From the NCBI GenBank assembly GCA_036417435.1, contig CM070918.1:32433523-32497522 (forward strand): 64,000 nt of DNA, given 5' to 3'. Position 1 is the stretch's first letter. Every line of letters begins with the position of its first letter. This DNA is from Inia geoffrensis. Lineage: Eukaryota; Chordata; Mammalia; Artiodactyla; Iniidae. This document shows, piece by piece, positions 1-11,935 of the stretch. A model generated the notes under the pieces. The model made no database searches and was not told where the DNA came from. It saw only the letters and a program-made list of their open reading frames with translations. Made by a program: the position numbers and the translations under genes.

Positions 1-30
1 TTTTCTGCCTAATACATATAATGGCAAAAC

Positions 31-242
31 AGCTAAGTTGGACATCTTCCCTGGTGGTCCATTGGTTAAGACTCTGCACTCTCAATGCAGGGGGCCTGGG
101 TTCTAGATCCCACATGCCGCAACTAAGAGTCCACATGCCGCAACGATAGATCCCACATTCTGCAACTAAAGATCCCACACTCTGCAACTAAGACCAGGTG
201 CAGCCAAATAAATAAATAATTTTTTTAAAAAAAGCTAAGTTG
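31..242 (+). mobile_element. Short CHR-type tRNA-derived SINE with TSD
   Basis: The tRNA-like head (cttccctggtggtccattgg) starts near 45 and the element ends in an (AAAT)n/T-rich tail near 230. The body repeats a 'tgcaactaa' phrase several times, as expected for the short cetartiodactyl SINE subtype. Direct repeats agctaagttg at 31-40 and 233-242 are the target-site duplication. It has no coding capacity and was mobilised by LINE machinery. Confidence 0.88.
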
Positions 243-1140
243 AAAGGTCAAACAGGATTAGACTATGTGAAACCTTGGACATTGTATGTCATATTGAAGG
301 AAAAAATCAGCCTTAGACCAGTCTATTGTTCTCTTCTTGCTTTACTAATACAAAAAACGAGCAAGACCAGGTTTCATATCTATTTAAGATGAGACCATCT
401 GGGCCAGTGTGTTTTGCCTGTCCCATACAGAGGCACAAAAAAGCATGACCATCAACTGGGCAAAACCCAGAAAATCCTTGTTCTTCTCAATACATGCTGC
501 AGGACAAGAGTATGTTCAAATGAATAAACACTCTTTAAACAGATTGATCAACCAGTATTGATGGTCCTGATAAATTTGATATTCTCAGCTAATTCTCTGT
601 GCTCCATAAAAGAATTCCTTAATCAAATTTCATTTTTCAGTTTCCATTAAAACCTAAAATAAGAGAATCCTGAGCATGTTTCAAAAGTCTACAGAAAGCA
701 GTGAAAATAAACTTAATAGTCAGCTGGGATATAGCAAATAAAAAGAAATCACTCTTCCTCTCACTGATTTTTCAGGAAAGAGGTAACACATAAATTACAG
801 TTTTTAAATCCATAAGGAACTGCAATTATTTGCCTATACTTTCAATTTATGGCTATGCAAACAAATGAGCTTTACTTTGAAGATTTTTAAAATAATCCCC
901 TTCATCTTAAAAGAAGTTTGGATGAGATGAATCTGTTAGTCCTCCCAGCTCTAGGAGCCTATGTTTTATGACACTAAATTCACTCAAACAGCTGTTGTTT
1001 TTTAAATAACTAATTAGCACTACCATGGCTGGCTACTGAAGTTAATTGGGGGAAAAAAAGTCCAGCAATGAATTATTTCAACCCATGTGATGATTTCTTT
1101 ATTATGTATTATCTCTAAATTTCTAATGTGATTGTTTTAT
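243..1140. other. AT-rich sequence, nothing recognised
   Basis: No repeat family, long open frame or RNA fold is recognised. It is possibly unique intergenic or intronic DNA. Confidence 0.4.
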
Positions 1141-1149
1141 TATAAAAAT

Positions 1150-1375
1150 AATATCCATTAAGTACTAAGTGTTTTTATGTGCCAGACACTTAACTGGTGG
1201 TGTTTTTTTAATCTTGACATCAGTCCTATTAAGTAGATACCGTACTGCGCCCCATTTTATACATTAGAAAACTAAGGCTCAGTGGGGTTAAATAACTTTC
1301 CCAAGGTCTCAGAGATAAGAAATGGTGGAGCCAGGATTCAAACCCAGATTGATTTTATGCCAAAATTTTTGTTCT
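1150..1375 (-). mobile_element. MIR SINE fragment
   Basis: The conserved MIR core is readable in reverse: cattttatacattagaaaac, then ctaaggctcagtgg, then the 'ggagccaggattcaaaccc' end. It is an ancient tRNA-derived SINE, well diverged. Confidence 0.75.
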
Positions 1376-1379
1376 TATT

Positions 1380-2540
1380 CATTCCATGATACAGTCTCCA
1401 GATTTAAGGGTAAGCTTTTTTTATCAGGAGAAGCCAAATTTAATCTATCCCTTTGACCGATCGATTTAGTGATAGACCATATAGTCTCTATAAAAAGACT
1501 CCAATAGAAAAATAGCCAATTTTTCCTATCATTGTCCTATCATTGTCCATTCTACACATTTTAATATAGCTTTATATTTCCCTTTATATTTCTTTTATAT
1601 TTACATTATAATATAATGCTCATGTAAAAAGAATCAGAGAGCTGTAATTATTTTCATCGTCTCAAACACGATCTGCACTTTTAAGAAGATTCTTAGAAAT
1701 ATGTATCTGAGGCCTCCCACCCACTCCCAACCATTGCTTTATTACTCAACCATCTGCATGGCTCCTTTGACAAAGAGTATGTCACTTTCATACCTAATAG
1801 TTAAATAGGATTGATATGACACCAAACAAATGCCTTTCCGTTTGGGAGAATTTATACTTGAGAAAACATGTTTCCCCCAGGAAACCTCTATTTATCCACC
1901 AGGATGAAGCACGAGGATGGGTTACAAAGGCAGTACCCAAAGAGGATTTGCTCACGTGCTTTGATTTGTTGGGCTTTCGGCTCTGAAAAGTATACCTGCA
2001 AATTAAGCATGTGACTTATCTTCTCAGCGTCTCCTAGGTTTTGTTCATTTCAGTGGGAGAAGAGAGTAAGGCAGTGTTTAGACCCAAGGCGCTTTCCAAA
2101 TGGAACATGCAAGTTAGATCTAAACATTTACTAAGAAGGCATAATCTGAGTCCAGTCATATTATTTTAAACAGAAACATTGTTTGGCCAGAAATGACTTC
2201 AGGACAGAGCTGATTCCAGCATTCACCATGGCTACAAAAGGGATTCTATTCTGGCCCAAATACTTCCAAAAAAACATTGCTAGCCATCCATGGGAAAGGA
2301 GTGAGTGCCCCCTGGTGAAAATGTGGGAAACGTTTCCATATGTTATTTTTGGCTGGCAAGAGGGTGCAGATGTCTTCACAATAAAAATATACTCGCTATG
2401 AGTGCATGTCTCCTTGAGAAGAGTTGGCACCATTTGGAGCACTGGATCTACAGTGTGGCAAAGACACACAAAGAGAGGAGGGTAGCCAAAGCAATCGCCA
2501 AGACACGGTTAAGAGGGCGGGCACCCAAGTTACACAAGGT
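1380..2540. other. Unrecognised sequence
   Basis: Short open frames on both strands (about 60-118 codons at 2.16-2.66 kb) overlap each other, lack recognisable domains and fit chance. An 11 bp unit (cctatcattgt) is duplicated in tandem near 1526-1547. No repeat family is recognised. Confidence 0.4.
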
Positions 2541-2559
2541 GGGGATCATGGGTGACTCT

Positions 2560-3110
2560 TGTTTTACTTTTTTATACCTCTGTTGGATGGTCTCTTGTAT
2601 TTCATCCCTCCAAATCCATTCTTCACCCATCTCCAGCCTGCTCTGTGTCCCTGGAAACTGACCTTTAGGGACTACATTAAACTATTTCCTTGTTCTGTGG
2701 CTTCTAGTTGGGTTCAACCAAGGGGAGACACCAGCAGGTGATCAGAGGGTGGGAGGAGAGTGAAACTGGGGTATTTATTCCCGGAACTCACTCTTTGTCA
2801 GTAGAGGTTGGGATGGACGGTGTCCCTCCACCAGCTCTGTCGGAAGCTCTCTGTTATACCTATAACTCTCCAGCATCTGGTGAACTATCCCTCCCGAAGC
2901 CCCTTGAGGCTTACAGGTGGTAATAGTTCCTTCCTGTTGCTGGCCTTGGGTGCTTCACCATTCTTTGTTGGGTTCCATTAATCCTAACCACACCTTTGTA
3001 AAAAGTCCATACAGTAAACATACCCTCTTAGCTGTTGTGAGTGTGCCATCATCGCTTCCCCTTGTGTCCTCCGACTAATACAGTACTTTGCCATATGTTC
3101 CAAATTTTCT
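2560..3110 (+). repeat. Probable ancient interspersed repeat, family unresolved
   Basis: The phrasing resembles a recurrent mammalian repeat that I recall but cannot name with confidence (gactacattaaactatttcc, then ggtatttattcccggaactc, then cacacctttgtaaaaagtcc). No coding signal is convincing. Confidence 0.35.
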
Positions 3111-3734
3111 GCAATAGGTGTCTATCCCAATGCAACTGCAGGGATGACTAAGGTTACCGGTAGTCCCCATTACACCAGTTCTGACCACTTGGACTTGGGT
3201 GAGGTCAGAAGAATCAGAAGGTGGGGCCATTGTTTTCAGGGCCTCACCCCACCGTCCTCCTCTCCGGGGGGTTAATTAGGCCACTGCCACCCTCTCATTC
3301 CAGCTGCTGGCTTCCACTGCACCTCTACATTTTGAACAGGAAAAAGAAAGGCTCTGTTTACGTTCAGACTGTCTCACCAGGAGGGAAGGAGAACAGGGTG
3401 TTCTGTCAGGAGGGATCTAAAAGATTAAGCAAACAGTGGGCTGGTTCTGTGGGTCTGGAGCTGGCAAGACTGCGCTCTCTGCAAAACCACAAGAACAGAA
3501 GGGCAGCCTGCTGGGTCAGCTTCCAGGGCTTCCAGCCCGGGGGTCGGTTTTTGATAAGAGGAAACAGACATAGTTAGACCTTGCCAGTTACACCTGTCCT
3601 CCAAAGACCCAGACTTGCTTCATTATTCTATGATGAAACAGTCTTCCAAGATCTTGCCTGAATATACCTCTTGATACCGTAAAGAGCAATGGTGAGAGGG
3701 GAGCACAGGCCCTAAAGCCGTGCTCAACTCGCAG
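3111..3734. other. Unrecognised, moderately GC-rich sequence
   Basis: A 118-codon open frame at 3221-3577 (+) has no recognisable domain, no good start context and low-complexity content. I do not call it a gene. No repeat is recognised. Confidence 0.4.
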
Positions 3735-3915
3735 ATCCACTCCCCTCTTACTGTATGATGAAGGTCAATTTTACTTACTTTACTTCAGAGACTAACTGTC
3801 CTCAACTGTCAAATGGAAATGGCAACACTTATAGCATAGGGTGGTCTTAAGAATAAGTGAAATCATGTAGATGAGGTACACCATCCCGGACACAGAGCTG
3901 GAACTCCATGATAGG
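3735..3915 (+). mobile_element. MIR SINE fragment
   Basis: MIR-like core: ctcaactgtcaaatggaaat, then atagggtggtcttaagaat, then aaatcatgta. It is strongly diverged. A second short MIR-like tail in reverse orientation lies near 4100-4175 (caggcacagtgctaagac). Confidence 0.6.
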
Positions 3916-4179
3916 ATTTTGCTTGTTCCCTTTTACTTCCCGAGGTATTGTAGGGTTCCATATCTTCGTTGAAATTCAACAATTAGATTATCATGAAGAA
4001 AACAGCTTAGATCTAACATAGAAATGGAATTGTTATGCATCAAGGGAGTTTCTCCTTTCTTCCTTTCACATCTGCTCAGCACTGACACACTAGGGATCAT
4101 AAAATTAATGATAAGAGATAATTATTGAAGACTCATTATACAACAGGCACAGTGCTAAGACTTTTGAAAATTTTATGTT

Positions 4180-4920
4180 TATCAAAAATATAAATGCACT
4201 AAAGAGTTAAAAGTTTATGCAAAATTCAGCAACTCTCCCCCTTCACCTTACTTCTGTCTTCCCAGAGGCCACCATTTCCTACTCTCTGATGAGACTATTT
4301 GTGTATTTACCTTCACATCTTGAAACAATATCCTTATTATCACTTCTTTATTTCGATGTTATCCATTGACCTCCTTCTATGCATAATGACAACTGAACTT
4401 CTATTTATTCCCCTGCCCTTCCCCACACACTCCCCAATATAACTTTCCCTTCTCCCAACTTCCCAACTAGTTTGTGATTTCCCTAGATCTACATTTCAGT
4501 GTTGACATGACAACTGTGTAAACGCTGTTCACAGCTGAGTCATGAGCAAACTAAAGATTATGTTTCTTTCCCTTACAAATTTTAGTTTCCCTAGAGATAA
4601 TTGTCTTGTTTTCGTATCTGTTTTCCATGAACTTATCACTAATTCAACTCCAAACTCTCTTTGGTCTGAATCTCTTTTTAAAATATTTAGATGATCAGAT
4701 ACTCCATCAATTTCCTACTCTTGCAGCAAACTTTCCTGGAGGCCTCTGATAGGCTCCAACCTCTATTTGTTACCCTCCAGGCCTGGTGCACAGCTGTTAT
4801 CCTGGGACGTCCCCTCAACATCTTCTTGTATGTTCCCTTTACCTCTCCCTATTTTGGGTGGAACAGATCCTTCAGTAGCTTCCTGAGAAAGGACAGTGGG
4901 AAATAAAAGTTGTTTAAACA
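4180..4920. other. Unrecognised sequence upstream of an old L1 region
   Basis: This is pyrimidine-rich, AT-rich DNA. Part of it (after about 4560) may belong to the following minus-strand L1/HAL1-like element, but I cannot place it. Confidence 0.3.
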
Positions 4921-5570
4921 TTGCTTACTAAAAACATCCTTATTCCACTCTCATACCTGATGGATAGTTCAGCTATGTATAGAAGTCCAAGTGGGAATAA
5001 TTATTTTCAAGTTCTGAAGGCATTTCTCCATTGTCTTCCAGCATCCATTATGGCCGTCGAGAAGCTTGAAACCATTCTGATTCCTGGTCCTGTTTTGTGT
5101 GGCTAGTATTTTTCTCTCTCTCTTTTTTGTCCCCAGTATTCTGAGATCTGTGGGTCTGGTGTCAATCTTTATCCACCCAATGTGCTGATAACTCAGTTGC
5201 CCTCCCTATCTGGGAATTCACCCTTCACTTCTGAAAAATGTTCAATTGTCTCTCCCTCCATCTTCTCTTTCTGGAGCTCCTGTCATTCGGATATTGTACT
5301 TCCTAGACTGGTTCTCAAATTTTTCTTCCTCTCTGTCACTTCAACTTTTTACTCCACTTTCCAGGAGATATTCTTGGCTTAATCTTTTCCTCTGCCTAAT
5401 CCTCAGGCTCTCTTGTTGAATTTCTCATTTCTGTTCTTACTTGTAATTATCAAGAGTTCTATTTTATTTTCTAAATGTTCCTTTTTTAAAGCATCCTGTT
5501 CTTGCTTTATGCGTGCAATGATAAAAGGTTTTTTTTTTTTTTCTTAACTTCTTTCCCCTGAATGGTCTCC

Positions 5571-5783
5571 ATTTTTTTTTTTTTTTTTTTTTTTCCAGTA
5601 CGTGGGCCTCTCACTGTTGTGGCCTCTCCCATTGCGGAGCACGGGCTCCGGACGCGCAGGCTCAGCGGACATGGCTCATGGACCCACCCACTCCACGGCA
5701 TGTGGGATCTTCCCAGACCAGGGCACGAAGCTGTGTCCCCTGCATCAGCAGGTGGACTCAACCACTGCACCACCAGGGAAGCC
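5571..5783 (-). mobile_element. CHR-type SINE, first of a head-to-tail pair
   Basis: This is a complete minus-strand copy. The poly-T is at 5571-5594, followed by the GC-rich body (gcggagcacgggctccgg), and the tRNA-like head ends at caccagggaagccc. It is flanked by tggtctccattttttt at 5563 and tggtctccaattttttt at 5785, a duplicated target. It lies inside old L1 sequence. Confidence 0.9.
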
Positions 5784-5802
5784 CTGGTCTCCAATTTTTT
5801 TT

Positions 5803-5995
5803 GCGGTACGCGGGCCTCTCACTGTCGTGGCCTCTCCCGTTGCGGAGCACAGGCTCCGGACGCGCAGGCTCAGCGGCCATGGCTCACGGGCCCAGCCGCT
5901 CCACGGCATGTGGGATCTTCCCGGACCGGGGCACAAACCCGTGTCCCCCGCATCGGTAGGCAGGCTCGCAACCACTGTGCCACCAGGGAAGCCCC
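5803..5995 (-). mobile_element. CHR-type SINE, second of a head-to-tail pair
   Basis: It has the same orientation and subtype as the preceding copy and starts about 20 bp after it. The flanks are ctggtctccaattttttt at 5784 and ctggtcttcacttttttt at 5996. It therefore shares one target motif with its neighbour, which appears three times in all. Confidence 0.9.
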
Positions 5996-6824
5996 CTGGT
6001 CTTCACTTTTTTTTCCAGATTGTTATTGTTTGTTTGTTTGTTTAATTGTTGCTGCTCATTTTTGTTTCTCTCATTGAATGTTTAAGCTTTCTCTTGTGTC
6101 TGGTCATCCAGTTGTCTGCTGTATTTAAGAGTGGGGGAGAGAAAACACAGATTAGAAGCTCTGAGTGAGACATACTGACTGCGAACTTGACTAGGTGATC
6201 TGGCTGGACTGTTTCCTTGCAAAACATCCACAAATCAGATGAGATTCCCCAGAAAAGACTCTGTCCACCTCCTAGGAAGGGAAAAGGCCAGAATGTTACT
6301 TCTGGAAACTGAGTGAAGGGAGAGTTGGGGGTCGTAGCAGCTAGAATGCAGTCATTCATTTAAACCCTGTGTTTTCAGTAGGGTAACCCTTCAGGTATGA
6401 CTGGGGTCTCCCAATCCAGAGATGAAGAAGGGCCAGTTGTCTAGCTGTACACTATGCAGCTAGCTAGGATAGGATTTGAGGCTAGAACTGTTCTGAAATA
6501 GACTTTCAACCTATCCTCCTGGCCTCTGATCCCCTGCTTCACCCCATCTGTGTTCCTGATTCCAAGCCTTTGGGTCTGTGGTTTAAATCAGGTTGATTTT
6601 CAGCTTTCCACACTGCAGGTTTGAGATTCCGTTTACTGAAGTGTGCTAAGTTGCACACTATCCTATTTATCTGTTAATGGCCTCTAAAAACTTGTTGCTG
6701 CTGTCTCCTCTCCCATTCGTTTATTCAAAACAAAGCACAACACTTCATTTAGTGGTGTTTCAGGAAAGAATAAAAGTAAATGAATAAAATGCATGGATTC
6801 CAAACGTTGTCTTTACTCAGACAT

Positions 6825-7010
6825 CCCATGAAGCACTTTACATATATTGTTTCATTTACTCCTCACAGTCCCACTCTGAGCAAAGTACAATTATTATCCC
6901 TATTTCACAGATGTGGAAACCAAAGCTCAGAGAGCTTAATTTACCAAAGGATGCACAACCAACCAGAGGCATAACTAGGATTTTAAAATTTGTTCTGACT
7001 CCAGAGCCTC
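6825..7010 (-). mobile_element. MIR SINE
   Basis: Good reverse MIR match: attattatccctatttcaca, gatgtggaaacc, aaagctcagagagctta, then the 'aaccagaggcataactagga' end. Confidence 0.75.
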
Positions 7011-7737
7011 ATTTCTAATTACCACACTAATGTGCAATGTACATAAATCATGTAGACCTAAAGAGAAAGACAATATGGATGTGACTCTAGACCCTGTAAT
7101 CTAAAGTTCCCTATGGTCAACAGACATTATATGAAAACTGGCCTAGATTTGAATTAAAATGCATTGCACAGTGTTGGTAATATGATGTATTTGTACTAGG
7201 ACGTCTTGGGCTTAGTTAAACAACAGTTTGAAAGTTTGGATTACAATTGGCATCTTATTGGATTGTAATATAATGAGTAGCATTCTAAATAAAATGCTAG
7301 AGAGTGAATGAAGAAGACTTTGAAATTTGAGCTCCTTCAGTGAATATTTTGATCAAAGTCAATAATTTCATCAAAGGTACTTCATCTGCTAAAATAAGGC
7401 AGACCTAATATTCAAACTTTTTATAATGTGAGCATGTAAAATTAAATTTTCTCTCTCAGCTTCTGATCATCTTTGCTTTTCATCAGGTGTTTTAGGGAGT
7501 GAGAGAGACTTGTAGTGTTTTCTTCCATGAGAAGGAATGTGCTTTAGCATAAGACTCCTGGCCTGTCTCTGGCCCCCTAACCCCCAGCTCCAGATGGGGG
7601 ACTGTGGGGAGAAGAAATCAGAAATGCGTAGTTGTCACTCCACCTCTCTCTTTCATTTTTGTATGCTAGTTGTCTGCCAGATGCATCTTCCACCTTTGCT
7701 CTAAGGACCAGGGCTGCCTGGGACTATGTGTAACTGT
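7011..7737. other. Unrecognised sequence
   Basis: AT-rich DNA up to 7450, then mixed composition. No repeat family, RNA gene or convincing frame is seen. Confidence 0.4.
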
Positions 7738-8130
7738 GTGTATCCATCAGGGTTCCACCAGGAAGAGATTTATTACAAGGAATTGGCTCATGCAATTGTG
7801 GGAGCTGGCTAGACAAATCCAAAATTCATAGGGCAGGCTCCCCGGGCATGCTGGGAACTCTGGAACAGGAGCTGATGCTGTCATCCATGGGCTTAATTGC
7901 TCCTTCCTCAGGGAACCCTCAGTTTTGCTCTTAAAGTCCTTTCAACTGATTAGATCAGGCCCATCCAGATTACCCAGGATAATCTCCTTTACATAAAGTG
8001 CACTGATTATAGATGTTAATCACATCTGCAAAATACCTTCACAGCAACACCTAGATTGGCATTTGACTGAATAACTGTACTATAAGCCTAGTCAAGTGGG
8101 TACATAAAACTGACCATGACAATGTTTAAG
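7738..8130 (+). repeat. Old interspersed repeat of the 'aaggaattggctcatgcaat' family
   Basis: It matches a familiar mammalian repeat: atccatcagggttccacc, then gatttattacaaggaattgg, then tcctttcaactgattagatc, ending aaaactgaccatgaca. I cannot name the family with certainty. Shorter, similar starts occur near 16448, 31165 and 50100. Confidence 0.55.
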
Positions 8131-8164
8131 CTCATTGTTGACTCAGACCTAAGTCACATTCTCA

Positions 8165-8230
8165 GAATCCAGCCTTCCTTCACATGTAGTAGTGCTCAAG
8201 AAGTACTTATTTGAATAAATGTATGAATTA
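8165..8230 (+). mobile_element. L2 LINE 3' end fragment
   Basis: The phrase gtagtgctcaagaagtactt followed by atttgaataaatgtatgaa resembles the terminal repeat of L2. It is short and diverged. Confidence 0.45.
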
Positions 8231-8985
8231 TAGTCTCCATCTGCTTACCCTTCTCAATGTTTTTGGAACTCAGGATGCAAGAAAGGATATGGTCCACTGT
8301 AGCCCCTCAAACTCACCCTGCCCTCCCCCCACAACTCCCCAGTCTGAGTCCGGTAGGTTTGAGGGACAACAGATGCCTAGAAAGGCGGTCATCAAGTGTC
8401 CCATGAGACAAGGAGGGGTCCCAATGGGGTTGCCTGCAGCCCAAAGCATTGTGGGAATAAAATAAGTGTCTCCCCAATGAAGGGCTTTGGACAAACCCAG
8501 CAAGTTGCCCTTGACCTCAGAGTGGAACAGGAAGGCAGCCAAGTATTTTTCATGATCCCAAATGGGATGTAGAAATAGCTGACAAAGATTAAAGCTAGAA
8601 AGGCTGGGCTTTCAGAAGTGAAGGACAACACAGCAGCCTGGATCAATGACCCAGGCCAGATGGGACCATTTCAGCAAATGCCAGCAGGGCGATTTGCAGG
8701 TCCAGGACTCAATACCTCTCCTCTACAAAACTGTAACATGAGTAGGGACCCCAGAAACTAGATACAATCCAGGAGGAGTGTGCAGGGTCAAGTGGAATAG
8801 ACCCTGAATTGATTGAGATTGTGTCCCACCCTCCACCATCCCTCTCAGAATGGAAGTTCAACAGGCAAATTATGGTGGATTATGGAAAAATAACTTATTT
8901 CCCATGCATCAGAGTTTGTGGACCAATATTCATGCCTGGCTACACACAGAGACTGATGGTGTGGACTGCAAACGCTTCAGTTAGA
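8231..8985. other. Unrecognised sequence
   Basis: Open frames of 84-90 codons on both strands overlap and have no domain content. No repeat family is recognised. Confidence 0.4.
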
Positions 8986-8987
8986 AA

Positions 8988-9075
8988 GCCCTTCTTTCTT
9001 TCTTTTTTCCTCTCCTTTTTCTCTCCTTCTCTCTTTCTTTCCTTCGTTCTTTCTTCCTTTTTTTTTTTTTTTTAA
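8988..9075. repeat. Polypyrimidine (CTTT)n/(CTT)n tract with T-run
   Basis: About 88 bases are almost purely C and T on the plus strand and end in a run of T. This is a degenerate microsatellite with strand asymmetry. The adjacent 9076-9420 contains nothing recognised. Confidence 0.85.
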
Positions 9076-9424
9076 ATAGACACTTCAGGATCTTTCATCA
9101 CTTTATACCTAGGCTAAAAGTGTGACCTGAGGTATCTAGGATCTTCTCAAGGACTGAAGAGACAATAATGCCTATAACTGGAAAGGGGAAAAAAAAAAAG
9201 TGTGGATGTATTCTTTACCCCAGCAGAGAAGCATATAGATGTTTTGCTCTATCCAGAAGAGGATGGAGGGTTTGGGGGAGGTTTTTTAATTTTTAGTTGC
9301 ATACAAAATTCATTTTGAAAATGAAGTTTAAATTTGTGTATTAGAGTAATTGACTATTTGGATGTACCTTCAAATCGATTCAATTAGAAAAGAATCTTTA
9401 CAAAATATAATGGCCTTCTAAAAC

Positions 9425-9560
9425 ACCCAGTTTTGGCAAAGGTGTGGAGAAACCCAAATTCAGACATGCTGATGGGAGTAGGAGTTGGGCAACTACTTTG
9501 GAAAACTGTTTGGCAATATCTACCAGCCTGTGACTCAGCAACAAAAGAAATGAGTAAAAT
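9425..9560 (+). mobile_element. Old L1 fragment (ORF2 3' part)
   Basis: The phrases ggcaaaggtgtggagaaac, ctactttggaaaactgtttg and gcaatatctaccagcctgtg match the L1 ORF2 C-terminal coding region in the plus direction. It is heavily diverged. Confidence 0.6.
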
Positions 9561-9584
9561 AGTCACCAAAAGATATTGTGATCA

Positions 9585-10015
9585 GTTTAACAGCATGGCC
9601 ACAATATTTACTACCTCCTCCCATCCAAAGGTGGAATCTATTTCCCCACCTCTCGAATTTGGGTTGACCATGTGGCAGGTGTTACAGTGTATGCCTGTCA
9701 GAGTTCCAGAGTCTAGACCTCAAGATGTCTGGTAGCTTTTACTTTCACCCTCTTGGAACACTGCTCTGAGATTGCCACGTAAGCCGGTCTAGCCTTCGGG
9801 AGGATGCGAGCCCACATGCAGGAGACGCAAAATGCCTCAGCTGACAGCTAATTGCCAAATGTGAAGGCTGTCTCAAACCTTCCATTCCAGCTGAATACAG
9901 TTGCACGATGGGCCCAGAAACGACCTGCAGAGGGACCACCAAGCCAACCCACAGAATCATGAGAAATAATACATCATTGTTGGTTTGTTTTGGTGGTTTT
10001 GAGGACAGCAATACG
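9585..10015 (+). mobile_element. MaLR (MLT1-like) LTR
   Basis: It resembles a non-autonomous MaLR LTR: ggtggaatctatttcccc, ttgaccatgtggcaggtg, tttcaccctcttggaacact, ending with cacagaatcatgagaaataa and a G/T-rich stretch. It has no coding capacity. Confidence 0.6.
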
Positions 10016-10019
10016 TAAT

Positions 10020-10498
10020 AGATTCAAAAGTACAAAAATAGGTGCAACTATTCAATGCTTTTAGAAGTCAGAATAGTGGCTTCCTTTGAGGGATAGTAAT
10101 TAGAAGGGAACACAAATGGGGGCTTGGGGGCTTGAATGTTCAAGCTTGTCGATCTAGGTATTAGAGGCAAGGCTATGTTCAGCTTGTGAAAATTCAACAA
10201 TCTGTGTAGTCAAAGATTATAAACTTCCAGTTATAAGATGAACAATTCTGGGAGGTAACACTTAGCATGATGACTATAGTTAACTATACTGTACTAAATA
10301 CAAAAGTTGCTAGAAGTGTAAATCTTAAATTTTATCACCACAAAAAAAATGTGTACTTATGTGAGGTGATAGGCATGTCACCTAACCTTAGGGTGGTAAT
10401 CATTTTGCAATATAAATGTGCATCAAATTCTCACATTGTACACCTTAATCTCACACAATATTATATGTCAAATACATTTCAATAAAGCTGGAAAAAAA
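10020..10498 (+). mobile_element. LINE-1 3' end (probably two fused L1M tails)
   Basis: 10020-10200 resembles an older L1M 3'UTR (agtcagaatagtggcttcct). 10205-10498 is a typical L1 3' end: gatgactatagttaactat, then ggtgataggcatgtcacc, then ttcaataaagctgg before an A-run. No ORF is intact. Confidence 0.75.
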
Positions 10499-10875
10499 AT
10501 AAATGAAATAAATCAATGAGTTCAACAAACTATAGCCTTGTCTCCTGTGCATTTCCCCATCTGTATGTCATACTTTAATAAAAAGTTCAAAATATATATC
10601 CTATAGATTATCTACTGGGTTGGAGTTGTTGAAAGTGGGACATACCTTTCATGGCAATGCACAGTTATATATGGATTCAGAGTCTCTGAAGAGGAATTCC
10701 CAGAATGTAGTTTTAAATTATTTTATTGAGTTCTGCCAGCTCTCAGTTCTAGTTACTGTGGCCTTAAAATTTAGATACTATTTTTCCTGGGATTTAGCTA
10801 AGAGATATGACGCCAAACCAAAAATAAAAATAGAGTCTTCCCATCCTTGAATGTCCTCTACAATATCTTTGACAA
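10499..10875. other. Unrecognised AT-rich sequence
   Basis: A 76-codon open frame on the plus strand has no domain features. No repeat is identified. Confidence 0.35.
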
Positions 10876-10879
10876 ATAA

Positions 10880-11005
10880 TTAAAGTACCACTCATTCAAT
10901 AGCCATTTATTAGGTATTTACTCTATCTTGAGTTCTGTGCCAGTCCCTGGGGGATACAGTGGTGAGGAAGATGGGCACCCTGGCTGCTCTCAGGGAACTT
11001 ACATT
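10880..11005 (-). mobile_element. L2 LINE 3' end
   Basis: The reversed L2 end is seen: attcaatagccatttattag, then tgtgccagtccctgggg, then gaacttacattctagtggg. Confidence 0.7.
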
Positions 11006-11099
11006 CTAGTGGGTCTACTTCATTTTGACTAGTAACAGGGAACTCACTATTTCACAAGGGAGCCTCTTCTACCCCTGGTAACTTTGATTGTTAGAAATG

Positions 11100-11665
11100 G
11101 CTTCCAAACCTAAGTGTCCATAGACAGATGAATGGATAAAGTAGATGTGGTATATATATATATATATATATATATATAGGACTATTACTCAGCCCTAAAA
11201 AAGAATGAAATAATGCAATTTGCAGCCACATGAGTGCAACTAGAGATTGTCATACTAAGTGAAGTAAGCCAGTCACAGAAAGACAAATATTTATATATAG
11301 AATCCAAAAAAAAAGTGGTACAAATGAACTTATTTACAAAACAGAAATAGACTCACAGACATAGAAAACAAACATATGGTTACCAAAGAGGAAAGGGGGT
11401 GGTGGATAAATTAGGAGTTTGGGATTAAAATATACACACTACTATATATAAAATAGATAACCAACAAGGACTTACTGTATAGCACAGGGAACTATATTCA
11501 ATATCTTGTAATAACCTATAATGGAAGAGAATGTAAAAAAATATATATATTTTTTTATACACATGTATAACTGAATCACTTTGCTGTGTACCTGAAACTA
11601 ACACAACAACTAACACAACATTGTAAATCAAGTATATTTCAATAAAAATTTAAAACATTTAAAAA
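11100..11665 (+). mobile_element. LINE-1 3' end, 5'-truncated
   Basis: It begins in the ORF2 C-terminal region (tccatagacagatgaatgga, ttactcagccctaaaaaaga) and runs through the cetartiodactyl L1 3'UTR (acaaggacttactgtatagc) to a polyA tail. It contains a (TA)n run at 11153-11178. A related 3'UTR recurs at 52.2 kb and 63.7 kb. Confidence 0.88.
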
Positions 11666-11935
11666 AAAAGAAATGGCTTCCATATGTTAAGCCAAAATCT
11701 CTGTCCCAGTGGAGTTCATTCAGTTTGGTCTCTGAAGTAGCAGAGCAAACTTCCAGGTTTCCTGAGCCTCCCTTTCTCTGGATTCAACAGTCTTGGTTCC
11801 TTTCCCCTTATCTTGTCTGATACCATTTCAAGTACCCCACCTTTCAGCCACCCTCCTGGGACAAGCTCCAGATAGGCACGATTTTGATTAAAGTATTAGA
11901 CTCAGAACCAGATACAGTATTCTAGGTAAGACTCG
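11666..11935. other. Unrecognised sequence
   Basis: Nothing recognised on either strand. Confidence 0.35.

Larger units (their letters stand above)
4921..6350 (-). mobile_element. Old LINE-1/HAL1-like ORF1 region, interrupted by two SINEs
   Basis: The minus strand of the pyrimidine-rich DNA at 4.93-5.56 kb and 6.02-6.35 kb resembles ancient L1M/HAL1 ORF1 and leader sequence. Recognised phrases include the 'catcctgttcttgctttatg' and 'tcggatattgtacttcctag' stretches. All reading frames are broken. SINEs at 5571-5783 and 5803-5995 split it. The assignment is from memory of the family. Confidence 0.55.

Noticed and set aside
5562..6077. 171-codon and overlapping frames
   Set aside because: They run through two SINEs. 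The same peptide-like phrases recur at every GC-rich SINE copy (12.8, 25.9, 29.4, 40.3, 62.2 kb).
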